Position numbers and translations under genes: made by a program. The notes beneath the pieces were generated by a model. The model ran no database searches and was not told the origin of the DNA. It saw nothing but the letters and a program-made list of their open reading frames with translations. Shown here one piece after another: positions 7,950 to 15,497 of a DNA stretch of 64,000 nucleotides (the first letter of the stretch is position 1; each line of letters opens with the position of its first letter). This stretch comes from Zoogloea sp044344315. GTDB lineage: Bacteria > Pseudomonadota > Gammaproteobacteria > Burkholderiales > Rhodocyclaceae. The DNA lies in assembly GCF_044344315.1 (NCBI RefSeq), contig NZ_JBIJDC010000007.1, forward strand, positions 1-64,000, read 5' to 3'.

Positions 7950-8618
7950 ATGGACCTCGCCAGCCCCGACCTGCACGCCCTGGCCGAGGGCGTCAAGCCG
8001 CTCCTCGACTGGCGCGATGTGCCGGTGGATCTGGCGTCCCTGGCCGCGCTGGCGGCGGGGCTGGGGTGGGCCAGCGGCTTGCGCCTGTATGCCCTGGTGT
8101 TCGTGCTCGGCGCCCTGGAGCGCTTTGCCGGTGTGCAGCTGCCAGGCGGGCTGGGCATGCTGGCCCATCCCCTGATTCTCGGGGTGTCGGGTCTGCTCCT
8201 GCTGGTTGAGTTCTTTGCCGACAAGCTGCCCTGGCTGGATTCCATCTGGGATGCGGTGCATACATTCATCCGCATCCCGGCCGGGGCGGCGCTGGCGGCC
8301 GCAGTGATGGGTGATCAGGGTGGTGCCCTGCAGCTTGCCATGGGGCTCCTCGGCGGAACACTGGCCGCCGGCACGCACCTGGCCAAGGCCGGCGCCCGGG
8401 CTGCCATCAATACGTCCCCGGAGCCGGTCAGCAACGTGGTGGCCTCCCTGGGGGAAGACGTGCTGTTTGCCGGCGGGGTGTGGACGCTCTTCCACAAGCC
8501 CCTGCTTTTTCTGGCGGCCCTGGTAGTGTTTTGCGTTCTGGCCGTCCTGCTGATCGTGATGTTGTGGCGTTTCGTGCGGCGACTGTTCGCTGCGCGCCCT
8601 GCCCGGCCCTTGCCATAG
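7950..8618 (+). CDS. DUF4126-family membrane protein
   Basis: A 222-residue protein with several hydrophobic segments: a glycine-rich SLAALAAGLGWASGLRLYAL near residues 29-48, the LGMLAHPLILGVSGLLLLVE region, and a strong C-terminal helix LLFLAALVVFCVLAVLLIVM followed by arginines (positive-inside anchor). The ASGLRLY, FFADKLPWLDSIWDAVH and NTSPEPVSNV motifs mark DUF4126. The function is unknown. It starts four bases after fghA, so it may be read on the same transcript, though a link to formaldehyde metabolism is not established. Confidence 0.85.
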   Translation: MDLASPDLHALAEGVKPLLDWRDVPVDLASLAALAAGLGWASGLRLYALVFVLGALERFAGVQLPGGLGMLAHPLILGVSGLLLLVEFFADKLPWLDSIWDAVHTFIRIPAGAALAAAVMGDQGGALQLAMGLLGGTLAAGTHLAKAGARAAINTSPEPVSNVVASLGEDVLFAGGVWTLFHKPLLFLAALVVFCVLAVLLIVMLWRFVRRLFAARPARPLP

Positions 8619-8708
8619 GGGCTGCGGTCTGCGATAAGCAGATCAAGGCCTTTCCATCCATGACCTGTCGCCACGTAGCGGCGGGCACGCTTTCCCCAAG
8701 AGTCCCCC

Positions 8709-8918
8709 ATGAGTATTCCGTCCCCATGCATCAACGTCTGCCGCATGAACGAAGCCAGCGGCTACTGTGAAGGTTGTTATCGCAGCATCCCCGAGATCAC
8801 CGAATGGAGCCGTGCCAGCGACGCTCGCAAGCAGGCCATTCTGGGTGAGGTGGCCTCGCGCCGGGCTGCGGCCGATCTCTTCGAACTGGGCCTGCGCGGC
8901 GAATGCGTTCGGGATTGA
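8709..8918 (+). CDS. Small DUF1289 cysteine-cluster protein
   Basis: A 69-residue protein with the DUF1289 pattern PCINVCRMNE...GYCEGCYRS followed by IPEITEW. Four cysteines are spaced for metal binding, probably zinc or Fe-S, but the role is unknown. The remainder is a short helical tail. A second, shorter relative follows ten bases later and a metallo-hydrolase comes next, so the three probably form one transcription unit. Confidence 0.87.
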   Translation: MSIPSPCINVCRMNEASGYCEGCYRSIPEITEWSRASDARKQAILGEVASRRAAADLFELGLRGECVRD

Positions 8919-8927
8919 GGACGGGCG

Positions 8928-9107
8928 ATGAGCGACGATAACCCCTGTATCGGCATCTGCGAAATCGAGGACGGTTACTGCATCGGCTGCGGCCGCAGCG
9001 CCGAGGTCATCTTTGGCGAGACGGACTCGGCGGGGAGCGGCGATACCGATGCGGGAGTGGATAGCATCCATCCCATGCCCGGCGAGCGGGTAGCGTCCTC
9101 GGATTGA
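8928..9107 (+). CDS. Second small DUF1289-like protein
   Basis: A 59-residue open frame, MSDDNPCIGICEIEDGYCIG at its start, with CxxxC and CxxC pairs matching the adjacent DUF1289 protein. It loses the IPEITEW helix and instead ends in an acidic, low-complexity tail (ETDSAGSGDTDAG). The start lies ten bases after the preceding stop, and the frame ends nine bases before the next ATG, which fits a genuine operon gene. It may be a degenerating duplicate or a specialised partner. Function unknown. Confidence 0.7.
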   Translation: MSDDNPCIGICEIEDGYCIGCGRSAEVIFGETDSAGSGDTDAGVDSIHPMPGERVASSD

Positions 9108-9116
9108 GGCCGGGCC

Positions 9117-10043
9117 ATGAGCGTGCATGGGGCCGTGAGCCTGCCGCCCGACATTGATGTCATCGAGCGTGGCTGGTTGTCGGCCAACAATGTGCTGCTG
9201 TTCGACGGGCCCGAGGCTACCCTGGTAGACAGCGGCTACGTGAGCCATGCGGCCCAGACCGTCGCGCTGGTGGGCGACGTGCTCGCCGGCCGGCGTCTGG
9301 CCCGACTCATCAACACCCACTCCCATTCCGATCATATCGGCTGCAACGCGGCCGTGCAGCGTGCCTTTGCCTGCCGGATCGGCGTGCCCGAGGGCATGGC
9401 CGACGCGGTGGCGCGCTGGGACGAGGAGGCCCTGCTGCTGAGCGTTGCGGCCCAACAGGGTGAGCCCTTCAAGGCCGACTTCACGCTGGCACCCGGTGAA
9501 CGCCTGGTAATGGGGGGGCTGGAATGGCAGGCCTTGCCGGCACCCGGACACGACATGGATGCCCTCGTCTTCCACGCGCCTGACGCCCGCCTGCTGATCT
9601 CTGGCGATGCCTTGTGGCGGGACGGTTTCGGCATCCTGTTTGCCGAGGTCATCGGCGCGGGCGGGGGCATTGAGGCCGTGCGTGAAACCCTCGAGGCCAT
9701 CGCCCGCCTGCCGGTGGATCTGGTGATACCCGGCCATGGTGCGCCCTTCGTCGAGGTCGACGATGCCTTGCGCGCGGCCTTCTCGCGGCTGCAGGCTTTC
9801 GAGCAGGACGGCGCACGGATGGCCCGCAACGCCATCCGTGCGTGCATCACCTTCATGTTGCTGGAGCAGCGGAGCATTGATCTGGATGCTCTGCCGGCTT
9901 ACCTGGCCGAGGTGCACCTGTATCGGGAGGCCAACCGCCGCTTCCTGGGCCTGTCCCCCGATGCCCTGGCCACCTGGCTGGTGGGCGAACTGGAGCGAGC
10001 CGGAGTGGCTCGCCGCAAAGGCCATTTTCTGGTTGTGACATAA
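9117..10043 (+). CDS. MBL-fold metallo-hydrolase
   Basis: A 308-residue metallo-beta-lactamase-fold hydrolase. The metal motif NTHSHSDHIG is at about residues 64-73. Further ligands appear in PGHDMD, SGDALW and PGHGAPF. A C-terminal winged-helix-like extension (about 230-308) is typical of thioesterase or glyoxalase II-like members. It follows two DUF1289 proteins closely and differs clearly from the metallo-hydrolase at 656-1681. Substrate not assigned. Confidence 0.88.
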   Translation: MSVHGAVSLPPDIDVIERGWLSANNVLLFDGPEATLVDSGYVSHAAQTVALVGDVLAGRRLARLINTHSHSDHIGCNAAVQRAFACRIGVPEGMADAVARWDEEALLLSVAAQQGEPFKADFTLAPGERLVMGGLEWQALPAPGHDMDALVFHAPDARLLISGDALWRDGFGILFAEVIGAGGGIEAVRETLEAIARLPVDLVIPGHGAPFVEVDDALRAAFSRLQAFEQDGARMARNAIRACITFMLLEQRSIDLDALPAYLAEVHLYREANRRFLGLSPDALATWLVGELERAGVARRKGHFLVVT

Positions 10044-10120
10044 ATTAACGAAAGTGCTGATTTCCGGGAGAAACGAGGCAGCCAGGCTTGAGGAAGTTGT
10101 TTATGCTGTTTCGAAAGAAG

Positions 10121-10135
10121 GTGACAATTTGTCAC
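10121..10135. repeat. Inverted repeat upstream of rapZ
   Basis: GTGACAATTTGTCAC consists of perfect 7-bp arms around a single central base. It lies in the 148-bp gap before rapZ, 57 bp from its ATG. It may be an operator; no specific regulator is suggested by the neighbours. Confidence 0.35.
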
Positions 10136-10191
10136 TTCTCGATGGCAGGCTGGCAAGCAGATCAGCCGCCCTCCTTTCAACAGGTAATCTC

Positions 10192-11031
10192 ATGCAACTC
10201 GTTCTGATCAGCGGTCTGTCCGGTTCCGGAAAGAGCGTCGCCCTCAATGTCATGGAGGATTGTGGCCACTACGTGGTCGACAACCTGCCCTCGGCCCTGT
10301 TGCCGCAGCTTGTCTCCCATCTGCGAGGTGCGGGCTATCAGCGTATCGCGGTGGCGGTGGATGTGCGCTCCGGTGCCAGCATCGCCGCTCTTCCCCGGCA
10401 GGTCGAAGCCCTGCGCGCCATGGTCAGCGACCTGCGCATCCTGTTTCTCGATGCCCGTGACGACACCCTGATCGCCCGTTTCTCGGAAACCCGGCGCAAG
10501 CATCCCCTCGGCGACGAATGCAGCACCCTGGGTGAGGCCATCGCCCGTGAACGGGAGGCTCTGGCGCTGATTGCCGAGCTGGGGCAGCGCATCGATACCA
10601 GTGACATGTCGGCCAATACCCTGCGCAACTGGGTCAAGGGCTTCATGGACATGGAGGCAGGCAGCCAGATCACCGTGCTGTTCGAGTCCTTCGGCTTCAA
10701 GCATGGCATTCCGCTGGATGCCGACCTGGTCTTCGACGTGCGCTGCCTGCCCAATCCCCACTACGACCCGGTGCTGCGTCCCCTCACCGGCAAGGACGGC
10801 CCGGTCATCGACTTTCTCGCCAAGTTGCCCGAAGTGGGGCAGATGGTGGAGGACATCTACCGCTTCGTGGCCTCTTGGTTGCCCGCCTATGTCAACGACA
10901 ACCGCAGCTACCTGACCATCGGCATTGGCTGCACCGGTGGGCAGCACCGCTCTGTCTATGTCGCCGAAAAGCTGGCTGAACACTTCCGTGAGACTGCCCG
11001 CGTCCACGTCCGGCATCGCTCCCTGAAATGA
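10192..11031 (+). CDS. rapZ: RNase adapter protein RapZ (P-loop NTPase)
   Basis: A 279-residue protein. In enteric bacteria RapZ binds glucosamine-6-phosphate and guides RNase E to the small RNA GlmZ, controlling glmS expression. The Walker A motif GLSGSGKS is at residues 8-15, followed by DNLPSALLPQL and FLDARDDTLIARFSETRRKH. The C-terminal domain ends with GIGCTGGQHRSVYVAEKL, the conserved RNA/ligand-binding part. The start at 10192 gives the normal RapZ N-terminus. Unusually for betaproteobacteria it is not next to hprK or ptsN here. Its stop overlaps the next ATG (ATGA). Confidence 0.95.
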   Translation: MQLVLISGLSGSGKSVALNVMEDCGHYVVDNLPSALLPQLVSHLRGAGYQRIAVAVDVRSGASIAALPRQVEALRAMVSDLRILFLDARDDTLIARFSETRRKHPLGDECSTLGEAIAREREALALIAELGQRIDTSDMSANTLRNWVKGFMDMEAGSQITVLFESFGFKHGIPLDADLVFDVRCLPNPHYDPVLRPLTGKDGPVIDFLAKLPEVGQMVEDIYRFVASWLPAYVNDNRSYLTIGIGCTGGQHRSVYVAEKLAEHFRETARVHVRHRSLK

Positions 11032-11435
11032 TCCCCGGGCCCGCCCTGCGTGGCTGGCTGGCGGCCTGGGCCGCCCATCTGAAGTGGGGTGATGTGCTGG
11101 TGCTGGCCGCTGCGCTGGCAGCCTGCGGCTTGTCGGCCGTGGCCCTGTGGCAAGGCGGGCGCCCGGACAAGGCCATCATCAAGGCCGGTGGCCGGGTGTT
11201 TGCCGAAGTGGATCTGAACGCCACCCGCATCCTTGAGGTGCCCGGCCCCCTCGGGGCCACCCGCATCGAGATTCAGCCCGGCCGGGCGAGGGTTGCCGCG
11301 GATCCCGGGCCGCGCCAGTACTGCGTGCGCCAGGGATGGCTGAGCAGCGCCGGCGCGGTGGCGATCTGCGCCCCCAACCAGGTCAGCCTGGCCCTGTCGG
11401 GCCGCACCGCCGACTATGACTCCATCAACTACTGA
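11028..11435 (+). CDS. NusG domain II-containing membrane-anchored protein
   Basis: A 135-residue protein with one N-terminal transmembrane segment (about residues 22-42, VLVLAAALAACGLSAVALW), then a NusG-domain-II-like beta domain. Diagnostic parts are IEIQPGRARVAADPGP, YCVRQGWLSSAGAVAICAPN and the end SGRTADYDSINY. The CPxxxC pair often seen in the family is reduced here: one cysteine before VRQGW and one in ICAPN. The ATG overlaps the rapZ stop, and the gene overlaps the Gx transporter by 20 bases. This gene pair occurs next to ApbE in Gram-positive electron-transfer loci; an ApbE gene lies 6 kb away here. Confidence 0.85.
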   Translation: MIPGPALRGWLAAWAAHLKWGDVLVLAAALAACGLSAVALWQGGRPDKAIIKAGGRVFAEVDLNATRILEVPGPLGATRIEIQPGRARVAADPGPRQYCVRQGWLSSAGAVAICAPNQVSLALSGRTADYDSINY

Positions 11436-11964
11436 GATCATCCTGAGGCCCTCGGCCGAGGACCATCGGGTGGCTCGCCATGCAGCGGCAGCCATCGTCC
11501 TGACGGTTGCCGAAGCGGCTATTCCGCTGCCCCTTCCCGGGGTCAAGCCCGGCCTCGCCAACATCATCACCCTGGTGGTACTGGCCCGCTGGGGCTGGCG
11601 TGAGGCCGTGTGGGTGGCGCTGCTGCGGGTGCTCGTCAGCAGTCTGCTCCTCGGGCAGTTTCTGGCACCAGGCTTTTTCCTGAGCCTGGTCGGCAGTGTG
11701 ACCAGCCTGGCGGTGCTGGGCCTCGCGATGCACCTGCCGGGGCGAGCCTTCGGGCCGGTCAGCCAGAGCGTGATGGCCGCCTTCGCTCACATCGGCGGGC
11801 AACTTCTGGTGGCTCGGGCCTGGCTGGTCCCCCATGACGGCGTGTTCTACCTGGTCCCGGTGTTCGCCCTTGCGGCGACGCTGTTCGGGCTGGTGAATGG
11901 GTTGATTGCGGCGAGGCTGTTGCAGGAGAAGTCAGCGCCGCCGCCGGAGCAGGCCGGGGTGTAG
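11416..11964 (+). CDS. Gx transporter-family membrane protein (heptaprenyl diphosphate synthase component I-like)
   Basis: A 182-residue integral membrane protein. Hydrophobic helices include AAAAIVLTVAEAAIPLPLPG, NIITLVVLARWG, ALLRVLVSSLLLGQFLAPG, FLSLVGSVTSLAVLGLAMHL and FALAATLFGLVNGLIAARLL. The PGVKPGLANI stretch is the family hallmark. The name comes from a Bacillus gene; an S-component-like transport role is now favoured for the family. The start overlaps the NusG-II gene by 20 bases, so the two are translationally coupled. Its 3' end overlaps the convergent RNase H-like gene by 33 bp. Confidence 0.87.
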   Translation: MTPSTTEIILRPSAEDHRVARHAAAAIVLTVAEAAIPLPLPGVKPGLANIITLVVLARWGWREAVWVALLRVLVSSLLLGQFLAPGFFLSLVGSVTSLAVLGLAMHLPGRAFGPVSQSVMAAFAHIGGQLLVARAWLVPHDGVFYLVPVFALAATLFGLVNGLIAARLLQEKSAPPPEQAGV

Positions 11965-12402
11965 CCCCGGCTTGTCGGGCAGGCCGAGGGCGGCCCGCGA
12001 CAGGCGGTCCGCGTCCCGGTTGCGATGTCGCGGGATCCACGTCAGGCGGCATTCCGCAAAGCCGGTCATCAGATCCTGGGTGCGCAGGATGATCTCGCGC
12101 AGCCGGATGACCTTTGTAGTGTCCAGCCCGTTGATATGACGCACCACAAAGTCACTGTCACCCTGTAGCAGGACATGACGGGCTCCCGACGCCCGGGCCA
12201 TATCGAGGGCCTTGCCCAGGGCCAGCAGTTCCGCCACGTTATTGCAGCCGCCCTGGGCCGCGACGCCCGAATACTCCTGTCGTTGCCCCCCCGGACTGAC
12301 CACAAGCACCCCCAGCCCGATCCGGCCAGGGTTTGGGTAGGCCGATCCGTCGAACCAGATGTGCCATTCCGATTGGCTGGGGTGGGGCATGGCGTCGGGC
12401 AT
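11932..12402 (-). CDS. RNase HI-like protein (reverse-transcriptase-like RNase H fold)
   Basis: A 156-residue RNase H fold protein expected to cut the RNA strand of RNA-DNA hybrids. The acidic residues are in WFDGSAYPNPG (Asp), CNNVAELLALGKALD (Glu), LQGDSDFVV (Asp) and HRNRDADRLSR (Asp). This is the RVT_3-type, not the classical RnhA of about 155 residues with its basic protrusion. The start is uncertain. I give the ATG at 12402, where homology-like sequence begins; the frame remains open to an ATG at 12510, and neither has a strong ribosome site. Its 3' end overlaps the Gx transporter tail. The region from 12403 to 12671 otherwise holds nothing I can support. Confidence 0.85.
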   Translation of the reverse strand: MPDAMPHPSQSEWHIWFDGSAYPNPGRIGLGVLVVSPGGQRQEYSGVAAQGGCNNVAELLALGKALDMARASGARHVLLQGDSDFVVRHINGLDTTKVIRLREIILRTQDLMTGFAECRLTWIPRHRNRDADRLSRAALGLPDKPGLHPGLLRRRR

Positions 12403-12671
12403 CGTTTTGACTTCAGCGCGGTAGGCCCCGCACTTTAAGCCTTCAACCGCGTATTGGGGGCGAGCAAAGCGCCCGTCGGTTGATTGTGAAATGCCGACGG
12501 GCTGGGCCACACGAATAGTGCTCGTTTCGCCAACTTGCGGAGCCGGCGACAGCCCTGCTGGCGATGTTGGGTATGAGTGGGCTCCTAGTGCGTCGGGTAA
12601 GGGTACGGGGATGAGGGCGTGTGGGGCACCGCATGGCGGGATATGCCATCAGTGCCTGCCTCGGATGGCGC

Positions 12672-13526
12672 TCAGAGCGGCAACTGCAACTTCCCGGCCA
12701 CCATCGGTGGACACCAGAAGTACGCACCCGATACCGGCCGGGTAAACCGGAACAGCGCATCCACAATGCCGTCCTCCAGGCCTAGCATGCGTCGCATCTG
12801 GGCCTGGAAGGCGTCGACGCTGTGGCCGAAGGCGACGAACATCAGGCCGGCGTTGCGGCCTTCGGCCCAGGGCATGGAGCGGCGGACGAGGAAGGCTTCG
12901 GGGGTGAAGCTCTCTTGCGCGGTGCGTTTGACGTGGGCCGATTCGGGCGCGTCGTCGAGCTCTTCGTTGTCGCTGCGGCGGCGGCCGATGCAGTGGTCGC
13001 GCTCCTCGGGCTGCATGGCCTCGAAGTGGCTGAAATTGTGGGTCCAGCGCTGGACGGCGACAAAGCTGGAGCCGTCGGCGGCGATGGCGGCGGCGGTAGC
13101 TGCGTCGCCCTCCGGGTTCTCGGTGCCGTCTTCGTAGCCGCTCAGGTCGCGTCCGCCGTCGTGCTTGAAGGCATCCCACGAATCCGCCAGGGTGAATGCC
13201 GGAGCCAGCGCCGTCTCGATGTGGCGCGCCCGGTGCAGGAGCTCGCCCCGGTCGTCACCGCGCAGCCATAGCCACAGGGCGAAGGGGGTGGAAGGGATGT
13301 CGACGCCGGGGCCGGACAGGGGCGGGAAGGGCTTGAGACCCGCAACCTTGCGGCCAAGGGCGCCGAGGGGGGCCATGCCGATGCCGGCGACGGTGCGTGC
13401 TCCATCGACGATGTCCTGCAGGGCGGCGAGCCCGGCGGCCACGTCGGTGCCGGGCTCGAGATTGAAGGCGAGGTAGCGGGCGAGGGGGGGCAGGGGCAGC
13501 AGGATGCCGGCTTGGGGGGTACTCAT
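12672..13526 (-). CDS. Dyp-type heme peroxidase (YfeX-like)
   Basis: A 284-residue dye-decolourising peroxidase. The GxxDG motif with the distal Asp is in SGYEDGTENPEG; the heme-ligand region is HNFSHFEAM and the downstream RRSMPWAEG. The length and lack of a Tat signal place it with cytoplasmic YfeX-like members. The start at 13526 is preceded by GGAGAG. I see no encapsulin gene nearby and no obvious encapsulin-targeting tail (it ends AGKLQLPL). Its physiological donor is unknown. Confidence 0.9.
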   Translation of the reverse strand: MSTPQAGILLPLPPLARYLAFNLEPGTDVAAGLAALQDIVDGARTVAGIGMAPLGALGRKVAGLKPFPPLSGPGVDIPSTPFALWLWLRGDDRGELLHRARHIETALAPAFTLADSWDAFKHDGGRDLSGYEDGTENPEGDAATAAAIAADGSSFVAVQRWTHNFSHFEAMQPEERDHCIGRRRSDNEELDDAPESAHVKRTAQESFTPEAFLVRRSMPWAEGRNAGLMFVAFGHSVDAFQAQMRRMLGLEDGIVDALFRFTRPVSGAYFWCPPMVAGKLQLPL

Positions 13527-13585
13527 TACACTCTCCGGGAATGGATGCGATCTGCGGAGATGATAGGGCAATCCCCTCCTGGCCG

Positions 13586-14188
13586 TCAGCCTGTCGGTGC
13601 TTCGCTCCGGCCGAGGCGGTAGAGGGCGACGCTGGCCAGAAAGTTGGGTTCGTCGGTGATCACCTTGTCCTCGTCGAAGGCCAGCCGTTCATGGATGGCG
13701 ATACCTTCCTGGGCGCACAGGTCGTCGAAGTCGGCGATGGTGAAGAAGCGGATGTTGGGCGTGTTGTACCACTGGTGCGGCAGGTTCTTCGACACCGGCA
13801 TGTGGCCGTTGAGGATGGCCTGGCGGTGGCGCCAGTAGGCAAAGTTGGGGAAGCTCACCACGGCCTCGCGGCCGACGCGCAGCATCTCCTTCAGGATGCC
13901 CTGGGTGTTGTGCATGGCCTGCAGGGACAGGCTCATGATGACATGGTCGAAAAAGCCGTCGTCGAAGCCGGCGAGCCCTTCTTCCATGTCGATCTGGATC
14001 ACGTTGATGCCGTTGCGGGCGCAGGCCAGGACCCGCTCGGGGTCGTTCTCCACGCCGTAGCCGCGTACCTGGCGGACTTCGGCGAGATAACGCAGCAGGC
14101 TGCCGTCACCGCAGCCCAGGTCAAGGATGCGCTCGCCCGGTTCGATCCAGTTGGCGATCACGTCGTAGTCGTAACGCTGGAAGCTCAT
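13586..14188 (-). CDS. metW: Methionine biosynthesis protein MetW
   Basis: A 200-residue SAM-fold methyltransferase-like protein that partners MetX in proteobacteria and is needed for full acyltransferase function in some. Motif I is ILDLGCGDGSLLRYL at residues 21-35, and the family-typical end of the fold reads HQWYNTPNIRFFTIADFDDL. It starts 10 bp after the metX stop on the same strand, so it shares the transcript and the upstream SAM-II control. The start MSFQRYDYD was chosen because upstream sequence in frame is the metX 3' end. Confidence 0.93.
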   Translation of the reverse strand: MSFQRYDYDVIANWIEPGERILDLGCGDGSLLRYLAEVRQVRGYGVENDPERVLACARNGINVIQIDMEEGLAGFDDGFFDHVIMSLSLQAMHNTQGILKEMLRVGREAVVSFPNFAYWRHRQAILNGHMPVSKNLPHQWYNTPNIRFFTIADFDDLCAQEGIAIHERLAFDEDKVITDEPNFLASVALYRLGRSEAPTG

Positions 14189-14198
14189 GGCGCGCCTC

Positions 14199-15323
14199 TT
14201 ACACCTGGATGTTGTCGATATAGGCCCGCAGGATGCCGTGATACTGGGGGTCGTCGAGAAGGAAGGAGTCGTGGCCGGCGGGGCAGTCGATCTCCGTGTA
14301 GCTGACCCGGCGATCACTGTGCATCAGGGCGTAGACGATCTCGCGGCTGCGTGACGGGGCGAAGCGCCAGTCGGTGCTGAAGGAAACGACAAGGTAGTCG
14401 GCCTTGGCCCGGCCGAGGGCGGCCACCAGATCACCGGCATAGTCGAAGGCCGGATCGTAGTAGTCGAGGGCCTTGGTGGTGAGCAGGTAGGTGTTGGCGT
14501 CGAAGAAGCCAGCAAACTTGTCGCCCTGGTAGCGCAGGTAGGACTCGATCTCGAACTCGACGTCGTAGCTGAACACCGGCTTGTCGTGGCGCAGGGCGCG
14601 GCCGAATTTCTGGCCCATGGCGTCATCGGACAGGTAGGTGATGTGGCCGATCATGCGGGCCAGGGCGAGGCCGCGGGTGGGGACCACGCCGTGCTCGTAG
14701 TAGTGGCCGCCGTGGAACTCCGGGTCTTTCAGGATGGCCTGGCGGGCTACTTCGTTGAAGGCGATATTCTGGGCGGTGAGCTTGGGGGCCGAGGCAATCA
14801 CCAGGGCGTGGGCGACCCGGTCGGGGTATTGCAGCGTCCACGACAGGGCCTGCATGCCGCCCAGGCTGCCGCCCACCACGGCGGCAAAACGCTCAATGCC
14901 GAGCCGGTCGGCCAGCCGGGCCTGGGCATCAACCCAGTCTTCGACGGTGACGAAGGGAAAGTCGGCGCCCCAGGGCTTGCCTGTGGCCGGATTGATGCAG
15001 TTGGGTCCGGAGCTGCCGTAACAGCCGCCCAGGTTATTGACCCCGATGACGAAGAAGCGGCGGGTGTCGAGGGGTTTGCCGGGGCCGACCAGGTTGTCCC
15101 ACCAGCCTTCGGCGCCGCCGTCGGCGTACCTGCCAGCCACATGGTGGGAGCCGGACAGGGCATGGCACACCAGCACCGCGTTGCTGCGGGCGGCGTTGAG
15201 GGTGCCATAGGTCTCGTAGACCAGGTCATACTGGGGCAGCACGCCACCGCTCTTGAGGGGAAGCGGGTCGCTGAAGTGGGCCGTCTGCGGCACCACGATT
15301 CCGACGGATTGTTGTTCTTTCAT
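14199..15323 (-). CDS. metX: Homoserine O-acyltransferase MetX
   Basis: A 374-residue alpha/beta hydrolase-fold enzyme that acylates L-homoserine, the first committed step of methionine synthesis. Nucleophile Ser is in GGSLGGMQAL, the catalytic Asp in SFSTDWRF and the His in AGHDSFLL. HALSGSHHVAG and NNLGGCYGSSGP are family motifs. Many betaproteobacterial MetX proteins use succinyl-CoA rather than acetyl-CoA; I cannot decide from the sequence. The upstream leader carries a promoter, a SAM-II aptamer and an intrinsic terminator, so expression should fall when SAM is plentiful. metW follows. Confidence 0.95.
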   Translation of the reverse strand: MKEQQSVGIVVPQTAHFSDPLPLKSGGVLPQYDLVYETYGTLNAARSNAVLVCHALSGSHHVAGRYADGGAEGWWDNLVGPGKPLDTRRFFVIGVNNLGGCYGSSGPNCINPATGKPWGADFPFVTVEDWVDAQARLADRLGIERFAAVVGGSLGGMQALSWTLQYPDRVAHALVIASAPKLTAQNIAFNEVARQAILKDPEFHGGHYYEHGVVPTRGLALARMIGHITYLSDDAMGQKFGRALRHDKPVFSYDVEFEIESYLRYQGDKFAGFFDANTYLLTTKALDYYDPAFDYAGDLVAALGRAKADYLVVSFSTDWRFAPSRSREIVYALMHSDRRVSYTEIDCPAGHDSFLLDDPQYHGILRAYIDNIQV

Positions 15324-15344
15324 CTCAGTTTCGTCCCGGAAACG

Positions 15345-15377
15345 AAAAACCCAGCCGGCGAACGGTCGCTGACTGGG
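15345..15377 (-). terminator. Intrinsic terminator in the metX leader
   Basis: On the minus strand, 15377-15350 folds into an 11-pair stem (10 Watson-Crick pairs and one G-U, with a single A-C mismatch inside) around a 6-base loop. A run of five U (15349-15345) follows at once. It ends 22 bases before the metX ATG, so it must be an attenuator and cannot end an upstream gene. The segment GCGACGG at the 3' end of the aptamer (15387-15381) can pair with CCGUUCGC inside the terminator (15365-15358, one bulge), which gives a competing antiterminator. Confidence 0.8.
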
Positions 15378-15380
15378 CTG

Positions 15381-15440
15381 CCGTCGCTTTAGCCGTACTT
15401 GTAAAGCGCCCGCAAGCTGAAGGGTTCAAATCGGCGCTGA
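15381..15440 (-). ncRNA. SAM-II (SAM-alpha) riboswitch aptamer upstream of metX
   Basis: The minus-strand RNA carries the conserved SAM-II blocks in order: GAUUUG, GCUUGC, ACAAGU and GCUAAAG. P1 is a perfect 6-bp helix, AGCGCC (15438-15433) with GGCGCU (15410-15405). The pseudoknot helix is GCUUG (15417-15413) with CAAGU (15401-15397), including one G-U pair. The fold starts where a predicted promoter would initiate, and leads straight into an intrinsic terminator before metX. SAM-II elements are known mainly from alphaproteobacterial methionine genes. The identification is by motif and pairing from memory, not by a covariance model. Confidence 0.82.
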
Positions 15441-15446
15441 GACCAG

Positions 15447-15476
15447 AGATTAGCGCGAGGCCCGGTGACAAGTCAA
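15447..15476 (-). promoter_or_regulatory. Predicted sigma-70 promoter for metX
   Basis: TTGACT (15476-15471) and TAATCT (15452-15447) are separated by 18 bp on the minus strand. Initiation about 7 bases downstream would fall near 15440, exactly the 5' edge of the SAM-II aptamer. It lies between the ptsI stop and the aptamer. Confidence 0.6.
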
Positions 15477-15497
15477 ACCTGCACCGGGGCGCCGGGG

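Noticed and set aside
12403..12671. Possible small gene between the RNase H-like and Dyp peroxidase genes
   Set aside because: No frame with a ribosome site or recognisable product; part may only be an N-terminal extension of the RNase H-like frame.
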